Shown here: positions 5,484 through 11,845 of the stretch, one piece after another
How the letters are laid out: every line of letters starts with the position of its first letter
How positions within the stretch are numbered: position 1 is the first letter of the stretch
Assembly (NCBI GenBank): GCA_965370435.1
Contig: CBDUUP010000093.1
Location: 1-13,101, forward strand
Length of the DNA stretch: 13,101 nucleotides
Reading direction: 5' to 3'
Source of the DNA: CBDUUP01 sp965370435
Lineage (GTDB): Bacteria; Chloroflexota; Anaerolineae; Anaerolineales; UBA11579
Notes under the pieces: model-generated
Told to the model about the DNA's origin: nothing
The model's input: the letters and a program-made list of their open reading frames with translations, nothing else
The model's database searches: none
Made by a program: the position numbers and the translations under genes

Positions 5484-8400
5484 CTACAGTCCGTCCCAAT
5501 CCCCGGTGACGGGGAGCAGACCTGCGCCGCCATAGTCGAACTTGATGTCCGGCTGGCCGATGGAGTTGGTGTTGCGCATGAAGACCTTGCCGTTGACGTA
5601 GATCCCCACCGTGTCATCCCCGTCCCCATCCCAATCGCCCACGATAGGCGCTGCTCCGATGAGGATGTTGTGGGAGAGGATGATGTCCGCCGGACCAGCG
5701 CTGTTGCTGTTGCGCAGTTGGAATTCCCCGGCAACCGGGTCGAAGGTGCCGATGGTGTCTACGCCGTCGCCGTCCCAGTCCCCGGCGAGGGGAATCAGAC
5801 CACCGTTACCGAATTTAAAATTCACATCCGGCTGTCCGATGGTATTGGTGTTGCGGAGGAAGACCTTACCGTTGGGATAGTAGACTCCGATAGTATCCGT
5901 GCCATCACCGTCCCAGTCTCCGACCAGCGGTTGAGTGCCAATCAGTTTTGGGTGGGAGAGCGTGATGTCAGCGGGGCCAGCATCGTTGCTGTTCCGCAAG
6001 CGGAATTCGCCCAGGCTAGGGGAGAATACGCCGATGGTGTCCACACCGTCGCTGTCCCAGTCGCCGCTGAGAGGGATACCGTCGGTGATGTCGGCAGCGA
6101 AGAGGAAGTTCAGGTCGGCGGCTCCGGCGTCGTTGGTGTTGCGGAGGAGGAAGTTGCCGGTGGATGGATTGTAGGTGCCGATGGTGTCAGCGCCAATCAC
6201 GCCCACGGTGTGAGACTCGGTGTCCGAACTGCCAATGTAGCTGGAATCACCGGGGTAGGTGGCGGTTAGCGTGCTGCTGCCTGGATTGGGCAACAAGAGA
6301 TTACATTGCCCCGTGGCTATAGTAGCTGAACAGGATTCTGCGCTCAGGCTATCAGTCACCGTGACCAAGCCGGTTGGCGTACCGCTGCCAGATGTCACCG
6401 TGAATTGAACCGTCACGGTCTGACCAGCTTCTGAAGGATCGGGGCTGTCGGAGGTGATGGTGGTGACGGTGGCAGCCGGTGGGGGGCTGGAAGGCGATGG
6501 ATTCCCCCAGAAGCCGCTGGAAAGCAGGTAGCTGGCGCTGCTCATGGTCGTCGCCCCAGAAGCGATGGGTTCACCCAGGGTGTCGCCTACGGTGTAGGTT
6601 GCGCTGCTACGAAGCGCGCCGCCAGAAGCGATCACCCACCGGGGGATGTTATATCCAAATACCGGTCGGGTGATGGGAAGGCATCCGCCCAAGTTGCCCA
6701 GGAAACCGACCTGGCTGGTGAAACTCGTCCCGGTGAAGCCCGTCGCCCCGGTGGAAAAGGGCTGGCCGAGGGAGGAAGTGAGCGTGAAGCTGGTGGAGGT
6801 GATACCCGTTGACCCAGCCACGTTGATCGTGTCGGCGCAGATGCGGTAGCTGGCGGAATGAGGGGCCAGGGGATAGAGTTCGAGATATATGTCGTCGCTG
6901 GCGAAGGTGGACGCATTCCCCGCGGCGTCCTGCACCTCGATATAGACGGTGAAGGTGTGCAGATCTATGGCGGGGATGGCCCAGTAGAGCGGTTGAGTGA
7001 AGGCTTGCCAGGCAGACCAATCAACGTTGTTGTTGGACATGCGCACATTGGCCACCCCGCTCAAAGCGTCGCTGGCGGTGATATCGAGGCGCACGGTGAT
7101 CATGTGGGTGGTGGCTGAGCCGTTGTTGATGACGAAGCTGTCAATGGTGGGGTCGGTGAGGTCAAGGTTAACCGCCAAACTGCCGGATGAGATATTGCCT
7201 GCGTTGTCGGTGGCTGAGTAAGCGACGGTATGCTCTAGGTCTGTCGTGACCTGAAAAGATGCGCTCTGGGGGACGCCATCCAACAAATAGCTTGTGGTGT
7301 CAATCCCACTCAAGGAATCGCTGGCGGAGCAGTTGACCGTGACCACTTCTTTATACCAACCATTGCTATTTGCTGGTATTGAAGGCACGCAAGTTACAGT
7401 TGGTTTTACAGTATCTACTTTAAATGTCCAGGCTGACGTCCAACCGCTTCTAAGCTCACCATCGCTCTGGTTTACACGCCAGTAAAATGTGCCATCGCTG
7501 GGAACTGTCGCAATCCAAGTAGTTGAAGTATATCCCCATGCGGCGAAGTCAACTAGACTGGAAAAATTGCTGTTATTATCTACTTGTACTTTGAAATTCG
7601 GGGTAGGGTTGGGGATGCCATCGTCAGATCCCGCTGTCCAGTTTAGCGTAACGTTGCGGGAATTCACCCAACTGCCGTTGGTGGGAGAGATAAGTGTAGG
7701 TTTGTTGGGAGGGTTATTTGTGGTTCCACATGCTGCAGTTCTGTTCTGAGAGTTTGGTGTCATTCCATCTGCTGGGATAGTACCTTCATAAAATAATACT
7801 GGAATCCAAAATTCTTCCTGTAGATTGGTTGATTCAGTAGTCACATTGAAATGTAAATGTGGCCCTTCCGAATCACCTGTATTACCACTATGGCCAATGC
7901 AATCCCCTTGAAAAACTGTTGTTTTGTTATCAATAATGAAGTCGTCAAGATGTAAATAAAATGCATATGAACCATCTGATTGAACAATCTTTATATATAA
8001 TAAATCTAAATCGCCTTTTCTAGTGTACGCCATCCCACCTCTTGAAGCCCTGACGATATCCCCTGTTGCCATTCCAAAATCAAAATGCTCATTGTCGCCA
8101 GACGAATAGTGACCATTATAAACATGGTAATTGATTCCACCGGTCCAAGGGAGTCTATATGGGGAAGTAGAATTAGTTTCTGCTCCCATTTGAATAGACT
8201 GTTCTTCTTCTATTAGTCTCTGCCAAAAAATTAGACGTTCGGGAGGTAACAAATTAGGTGAAATTTGATTTGCGTATAAGTGAAACTCTGGACTCGGCTC
8301 ACGAAATATGTAAATTGGAATATTGCCATCATGGATGGCAAAAATATTTAAATAATCTGTGAACAATGTACCCTCGACCTGCACTTCGAGATATAGGTCT

Positions 8401-8669
8401 ATTCTAGCCGACCCAGATTCAATTAGAGTTTCAGTAATCTCGATAGTATATTCAACTTGATCTAAGTGAAATTGTTCTATAACTAAGCTAAGAGCTTCTT
8501 GTTCAAGAATTATCCTCAAATCATTGTTTTCAACTTCGTTCTTCGATGATGATTTAGTATCTTCAAATATCTTCGCGAATCCATCCTCGACTGAACTCCC
8601 CCCAAAGCCTGACAGGAATAGACTCAACACCACCAACGCCACAAGCCATTTTACTCTCTTTTTTTGCAT
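5484..8669 (-). CDS. Secreted M23 metallopeptidase with Ig/Fn-like domains and a propeller-like repeat
   Basis: This 1061-residue protein is the last gene of the operon. Residues 1-24 are a signal peptide without a lipobox Cys. Residues 50-165 are unrecognised. The M23 (LytM-type) domain spans about 178-280, with candidate zinc ligands His187, Asp197 (in EHFDFGM) and His273. YLH240L and GPH271LH273F match the catalytic-site motifs. M23 enzymes cut peptide cross-links in peptidoglycan. Residues 322-420 look fibronectin-type (TFYWRVNQSDGE...AWTFKVD). Residues 421-502 and 503-596 are Ig-like with D.AGN motifs. Residues 606-660 and 671-722 are two GGFW-type modules, and 733-822 match a Big_3-like Ig domain. 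Residues 824-1061 hold five GDWDGDG repeats. The ATG at 8669 has GGAG 7 nt upstream and follows the previous gene by 48 nt. The first third is visibly AT-richer than the rest, suggesting a domain fusion. Confidence 0.85.
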   Translation of the reverse strand: MQKKRVKWLVALVVLSLFLSGFGGSSVEDGFAKIFEDTKSSSKNEVENNDLRIILEQEALSLVIEQFHLDQVEYTIEITETLIESGSARIDLYLEVQVEGTLFTDYLNIFAIHDGNIPIYIFREPSPEFHLYANQISPNLLPPERLIFWQRLIEEEQSIQMGAETNSTSPYRLPWTGGINYHVYNGHYSSGDNEHFDFGMATGDIVRASRGGMAYTRKGDLDLLYIKIVQSDGSYAFYLHLDDFIIDNKTTVFQGDCIGHSGNTGDSEGPHLHFNVTTESTNLQEEFWIPVLFYEGTIPADGMTPNSQNRTAACGTTNNPPNKPTLISPTNGSWVNSRNVTLNWTAGSDDGIPNPTPNFKVQVDNNSNFSSLVDFAAWGYTSTTWIATVPSDGTFYWRVNQSDGELRSGWTSAWTFKVDTVKPTVTCVPSIPANSNGWYKEVVTVNCSASDSLSGIDTTSYLLDGVPQSASFQVTTDLEHTVAYSATDNAGNISSGSLAVNLDLTDPTIDSFVINNGSATTHMITVRLDITASDALSGVANVRMSNNNVDWSAWQAFTQPLYWAIPAIDLHTFTVYIEVQDAAGNASTFASDDIYLELYPLAPHSASYRICADTINVAGSTGITSTSFTLTSSLGQPFSTGATGFTGTSFTSQVGFLGNLGGCLPITRPVFGYNIPRWVIASGGALRSSATYTVGDTLGEPIASGATTMSSASYLLSSGFWGNPSPSSPPPAATVTTITSDSPDPSEAGQTVTVQFTVTSGSGTPTGLVTVTDSLSAESCSATIATGQCNLLLPNPGSSTLTATYPGDSSYIGSSDTESHTVGVIGADTIGTYNPSTGNFLLRNTNDAGAADLNFLFAADITDGIPLSGDWDSDGVDTIGVFSPSLGEFRLRNSNDAGPADITLSHPKLIGTQPLVGDWDGDGTDTIGVYYPNGKVFLRNTNTIGQPDVNFKFGNGGLIPLAGDWDGDGVDTIGTFDPVAGEFQLRNSNSAGPADIILSHNILIGAAPIVGDWDGDGDDTVGIYVNGKVFMRNTNSIGQPDIKFDYGGAGLLPVTGDWDGL
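5487..6200 (-). repeat. Five-unit propeller-like repeat inside the M23 protein (A-B-A-B-A order)
   Basis: GDWD(S/G)DG.DTIG cores start at residues 869, 917, 963 and 1011, with a final GDWDG at 1057, so spacings alternate 48, 46, 48, 46. RNTN units (A) alternate with RNSN..AGPADI.LSH units (B). The DxDxDG loops are typical calcium-binding turns of FG-GAP/VCBS-type blades. The array begins at DTIGTYNP and ends at GDWDG, so first and last strands could close a ring. Confidence 0.8.
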
Positions 8670-8717
8670 AGCATTTCTCCACTAGCACTGCGATAGATGC
8701 CAGAATAATAGCGATAG

Positions 8718-9587
8718 TTAATTCTCGCCAATAGCAATCCAATCAACCCGTTGAACATTTCCGTTTACCCAATCGCCACTGGTTCGCCGGAGAGTAACCC
8801 TGCAGGAACTACCGTCACAGTTAGAATAACTTACGGTGGCAATAATCCAGTTACTGTAGTTTGAGTAAGGGATGATGCTTATCGTTGGCCTACTTGAAAA
8901 GCCAGGCGAGAAAGTAATGTCAAGGGTTAGCGAGTTGGAAGTTCCTGTAGCCGTGACAATTGCCTGGCCGAATTCTATGTGAACATTTTCTGAGGTTCCA
9001 GACGAGATCAAAGAAGGAGCTTGTAGCTGTGTGATCGCCCCATCCGGCACGGTGAGCGCCATACCTGCTACCGGCACACTGCGGATCAACTCACGCGGGC
9101 TGAGGGTCTCACCGCCAACAGTGATTTCCAGGTAGCGATCTCCATTCCAAGTGATAGTAGGGATGCCGCCGACGGTCTGACTGCCCAGACCGACGTTGAA
9201 CAACCCTTCATTCACCAGCACAGCAGAATGGCTTTCAGGCCCCCAAATCACACTGCCATCGGCGGGTAAGTCGTAAATGGCAAACGTCATGGCATACGTT
9301 CCGGTCAGCGGCGTGCCGCCGGAATCCGCTAGGCTGCCCTGGTAGTTGACGGTGGTAGTGCTGGCTCCCGGCGCGTTGAGGGCGCTCAACAAGGGCTTGG
9401 CCCACACAGATTGGGTGACGATGAGCAGAGCGATCAGAACCAAAGTGCCGCCGTTGGGTGTCAGCCAGCGCAGGGTGCGGGTGAGGCGGTTGGGTTTGGT
9501 TAGATCACCGCGGTCAGTTTTTCGCATGGATAGGCGGCGGTCAATGGCTTCTGCGATTTCTAATATCAGACTTTTATTTTCGTTCAT
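8718..9587 (-). CDS. Exported constant-module protein with H-type-lectin-like C-terminal domain (third of operon)
   Basis: This 289-residue protein has an N-terminal module of about 185 residues shared with the next two upstream genes. It consists of a 48-residue basic cytoplasmic part (RLTRTLRWLTPNGG), a hydrophobic export helix LVLIALLIVTQSVWA (49-63) with a possible cut after VWA, and a beta-rich domain from TTVNYQGSLADSGG to ELIRSVPVAGMALTVPDGAI (77-185). That domain resembles one found in secreted proteins with tail-fibre-like or C1q-like ends. Residues 199-289 differ from the paralogues: HIEFGQAIV, LDITFSPGFSSRPTISIIPYS and a final VQRVDWIAIG. This pattern fits the H-type lectin fold, which binds GalNAc-type sugars; the assignment is by eye. 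GGAGGAG lies 8 nt before the ATG at 9587. The gene follows its upstream neighbour by 38 nt. Confidence 0.8.
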   Translation of the reverse strand: MNENKSLILEIAEAIDRRLSMRKTDRGDLTKPNRLTRTLRWLTPNGGTLVLIALLIVTQSVWAKPLLSALNAPGASTTTVNYQGSLADSGGTPLTGTYAMTFAIYDLPADGSVIWGPESHSAVLVNEGLFNVGLGSQTVGGIPTITWNGDRYLEITVGGETLSPRELIRSVPVAGMALTVPDGAITQLQAPSLISSGTSENVHIEFGQAIVTATGTSNSLTLDITFSPGFSSRPTISIIPYSNYSNWIIATVSYSNCDGSSCRVTLRRTSGDWVNGNVQRVDWIAIGEN

Positions 9588-9625
9588 CGTAATTGCTCCT
9601 CCTGGTTTTTGGTTTCAAATCTGTA

Positions 9626-10609
9626 TTACTGCTCTCCAAGAACCATATAGTAGATACAAGTCTTCCAAGCGCCCACACCATGAATAGTCATTGTCCCTAC
9701 CCTTGCCGAACCTGCCTTTGCGTCAAGGGTATGCGGCCCGCTATCAAGGTCAAGCAAAATTTGACCTTTCACATCAAACCAAGTATCAACAAGCTTACTC
9801 CAAGTTCCCACTGTCTTAGCGCCATCAACAAATAATATTACAGTTTCTTCACCAGCAGATGATCCGGCTGTCTGGTCAAACATTGCTAGTCCATTGATCC
9901 CAACAATTACCTGGCTAGGTTGCGTTAGAGAAAAAGTCGTACTCATTCCGGGGATTAAAACTGAAACATACCCGCCGGGCAGACTAACATCTGTTTCGGC
10001 GGACAAGCAAACCTTTCCTGAGTCTAGATTTAAAGAATTTGACGTAATCGCCCCATCTGGCACGGTCAAGGCCATCCCCGCCACCGGCACACTGCGGATC
10101 AACTCACGCGGGGTAAGCGTCTCACCGCCCACGGTGATTTCCAAGTAGCGGTCGCCATTCCAGGTGGTGGTGGGGATGCCGCCGACGGTCTGGCTGCCCA
10201 GGCCAACGTTGAACAAACCTTCGTTCACCTGCACAGCAGGATGGCTTTCAGGTCCCCAGATCACACTGCCTGTAGAAGGAGCGTCGTAGATGGAAAACGA
10301 CATGGCGTAAGTTCCGGTCAGCGGTGTGCCGCCGGAATCCGCTAGGCTGCCCTGGTAGTTGACGGTGGTAGCGCTGGCTCCCGGCGCGTTGAGGGCGCTC
10401 AACAAGGGCTTGGCCCACACAGATTGGGTGACGATGAGTAGGGCGATAAGAACCAAAGTGCCGCCGTTGGGTGTCAGCCAGCGCAGGGTGCGGGTGAGGC
10501 GACTGGGTTGTAGGGGTGATGTTTTTATTTGTTGACCAATGCGGCGATCGGTTAAGTATTGGTCAATCATTTCCCCAAATCGGGTAATAATATTTTTTTG
10601 CTCTTTCAT
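9626..10609 (-). CDS. Exported constant-module protein with unidentified C-terminal beta domain (second of operon)
   Basis: From the chosen start this is a 327-residue protein. Residues 1-188 are the shared module: MKEQKNIITRFGEMIDQYL, RLTRTLRWLTPNGG, export helix LVLIALLIVTQSVWA (52-66), then the VNYQGSL domain up to VPDGAI. At DNA level much of this is nearly identical to the gene at 8718-9587. Residues 198-327 form a separate domain, opening KVCLSAETDVSLPGG and ending GAWKTCIYYMVLGEQ. It looks like a beta sandwich of C1q or jelly-roll kind, but I cannot name a family. The frame extends to 10681, which would overlap the upstream gene. The ATG at 10609 is preferred because AGGAGG sits 5 nt before it and because MKEQKN aligns with the paralogues' MNEQKN and MNENKS starts. 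The C-terminal part is AT-richer than the module. Confidence 0.8.
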   Translation of the reverse strand: MKEQKNIITRFGEMIDQYLTDRRIGQQIKTSPLQPSRLTRTLRWLTPNGGTLVLIALLIVTQSVWAKPLLSALNAPGASATTVNYQGSLADSGGTPLTGTYAMSFSIYDAPSTGSVIWGPESHPAVQVNEGLFNVGLGSQTVGGIPTTTWNGDRYLEITVGGETLTPRELIRSVPVAGMALTVPDGAITSNSLNLDSGKVCLSAETDVSLPGGYVSVLIPGMSTTFSLTQPSQVIVGINGLAMFDQTAGSSAGEETVILFVDGAKTVGTWSKLVDTWFDVKGQILLDLDSGPHTLDAKAGSARVGTMTIHGVGAWKTCIYYMVLGEQ

Positions 10610-10652
10610 TTTAGCCTCCTCATTAGACCTAAATAGTTGGTGTGATTTGTTG

Positions 10653-11627
10653 CTACGGTGACTGGACAAACGGAATGGCAATAATGTGTGCTGTTCTCAT
10701 TACACCACTCAAATAGCCTGTCGCATAGGATATCAGTTTGATCGTGTGAGTACCAGCAGAAAAATAACCCACAAAAGAAACTGACCCCGTGTGAGTTCCC
10801 GGGTTCCCTTCTGCAGAGTGGTGGGTATATAGTTTACTTCCCGGTAGTTTGACACCATTTTCGTCTTCTAAATATGAGTATACGCGAGAATTGGAAATAT
10901 TAATTAGGTCAATCTTGGATGTCACGCTTACGAAAATAATATAAGCGCCATCCAGGGGAAATTCTATTTCTAATGACATTATTTCAGTAGGGTCACTACC
11001 AAAAGGAGTTTCTGCTGATAAATATGCTTCGAATACGGTTGGCGCTATATGTTGGCTACCAATCGCCCCATCCGGCACGGTCAATGCCATCCCCGCCACC
11101 GGCACACTGCGAATCAACTCTCGCGGGGCAAGCGTCTCACCGCCTACGATGATCTCCAAATAGCGGTCGCCGTCCCAGGTGGTGGTGGGGATGCCGCCGA
11201 CGGTCTGGCTTCCCAGGCCAACGTTGAATAAACCTTCATTCACCTGGACGGCAGGATGGCTTTCTGGTCCCCACATTACGCTGCCAGAGGTGGGATCATC
11301 ATACAGGGTAAAGGACATGGCGTAAGTTCCGGTCAACGGCGTGCCGCCGGAATCCGCCAGACTGCCCTGGTAATTGACGGTGGTGGCGCTGGCTCCCGGC
11401 GCGTTGAGGGCGCTCTGCAGGGGCTTGGCCCACACAGATTGCGTGGCGATGAGCAGGGCGACCAGAAGCAAAGTACCGCCGTTGGGCGTCAGCCACTTTA
11501 GGATGCGGACGAAGCGATTTGACGATTGAGTACTGGAGCCTTCAGCGGGCGCGTTTTTACGCCGCTCGGCTTGGTACTGGTCAATAGCTTCCAGCAGATA
11601 GCGGAACAAGTTCTTTTGCTCGTTCAT
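10653..11627 (-). CDS. Exported constant-module protein with C1q/TNF-like C-terminal domain (first of operon)
   Basis: This is a 324-residue protein. The shared module covers residues 1-189: MNEQKNLFRYLLEAIDQYQ, RFVRILKWLTPNGG, export helix LLLVALLIATQSVWA (53-67) and the VNYQGSL to VPDGAI beta domain. It is slightly more diverged than the other two copies (for example KPLQSALNAPG for KPLLSALNAPG). Residues 199-324 form the variable domain: AYLSAETPFGSDP, LEIEFPLDGAYIIFVSVTSKI, HTGSVSFVGYFSAGTHTIKLISY, and AHIIAIPF. The pattern of strands, including GAYIIFVSV and FSAGTHTIKL, is what C1q/TNF-like trimeric jelly rolls show, and this is my best guess. AAGGAGG lies 10 nt before the ATG at 11627. 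As first gene it carries the operon promoter (11720-11748) and an 85-90 nt leader. Confidence 0.8.
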   Translation of the reverse strand: MNEQKNLFRYLLEAIDQYQAERRKNAPAEGSSTQSSNRFVRILKWLTPNGGTLLLVALLIATQSVWAKPLQSALNAPGASATTVNYQGSLADSGGTPLTGTYAMSFTLYDDPTSGSVMWGPESHPAVQVNEGLFNVGLGSQTVGGIPTTTWDGDRYLEIIVGGETLAPRELIRSVPVAGMALTVPDGAIGSQHIAPTVFEAYLSAETPFGSDPTEIMSLEIEFPLDGAYIIFVSVTSKIDLINISNSRVYSYLEDENGVKLPGSKLYTHHSAEGNPGTHTGSVSFVGYFSAGTHTIKLISYATGYLSGVMRTAHIIAIPFVQSP

Positions 11628-11682
11628 TGTAAAAAAGCCTCCTTAAATTTATTAAACTGCTCTTGAATTGGTTCGATGCTTC

Positions 11683-11703
11683 GGGGCTAAAATTCAAAGC
11701 CCC
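11683..11703 (-). promoter_or_regulatory. Hairpin in the operon leader
   Basis: GGGGCT (11683-11688) pairs with AGCCCC (11698-11703) around a 9-nt loop, between the promoter and the first gene. CCCC...GGGG at 11701-11710 could compete for the same bases. No T-run follows on the minus strand, so it is not an obvious terminator; it may stabilise or regulate the mRNA. Confidence 0.35.
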
Positions 11704-11719
11704 CACGGGGTATACGCAT

Positions 11720-11748
11720 AGGATAGCATATTTTCTTGCTTTTGTCAA
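11720..11748 (-). promoter_or_regulatory. Sigma-70-type promoter of the four-gene operon
   Basis: On the minus strand a consensus TTGACA (11743-11748) is followed after 17 nt by TATCCT (11720-11725), with TGC before it as an extended -10. The start point would be near 11713, giving a leader of about 85 nt before the ATG at 11627. This is the best-matching promoter in the window. Confidence 0.75.
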
Positions 11749-11788
11749 AAACAAAAATATTAGGAACTGAGATCAAATCAAGAATCAC

Positions 11789-11817
11789 AAAGAGCGGCGC
11801 ACCTTGCGCCGCTCTTT
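11789..11817 (-). terminator. Terminator of dnaK
   Basis: The stem AAAGAGCGGCGC (11789-11800) pairs with GCGCCGCTCTTT (11806-11817) with a 5-nt loop, 28 nt after the dnaK stop. Stem and flanks match the terminator at 5432-5460 except in the loop and outer bases. On the minus strand it ends CTCTTTGTGATTCTTG. Confidence 0.8.
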
Positions 11818-11845
11818 CCCCTCCAGAGACAGAGAACTCGTTCTC

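Larger units (their letters stand above)
9034..11627 (-). repeat. Three copies of the constant module (9034-9587, 10047-10609, 11062-11627)
   Basis: Each copy runs from the start codon to the codons for VPDGAI. Within it the DNA is strongly alike, for instance GCCGCCGGAATCCGC and CTGGCTCCCGGCGCGTTGAG (plus strand) in all three. Similarity stops at the shared ATCGCCCC (plus strand), after which the three sequences have nothing obvious in common at DNA level. Confidence 0.85.

Noticed and set aside
5484..5489. Frameshift truncation at the end of the M23 protein (GDWDGL then stop)
   Set aside because: The array starts half a blade in, so ending at GDWDG completes the fifth unit. The sequence after the stop does not continue the repeat, and a terminator follows at once.
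5232..6269. 345-codon plus-strand frame opposite the propeller repeats
   Set aside because: Its sequence is an antisense image of the GDWDGDG repeats (recurring VAVPV, GVAEEDL) and crosses the terminator at 5432-5460.
10610..10681. N-terminal extension of the second module gene (MPFRLSSHRSNK...)
   Set aside because: It would overlap the upstream gene. The ATG at 10609 has AGGAGG at 5 nt and aligns with the paralogues' starts.
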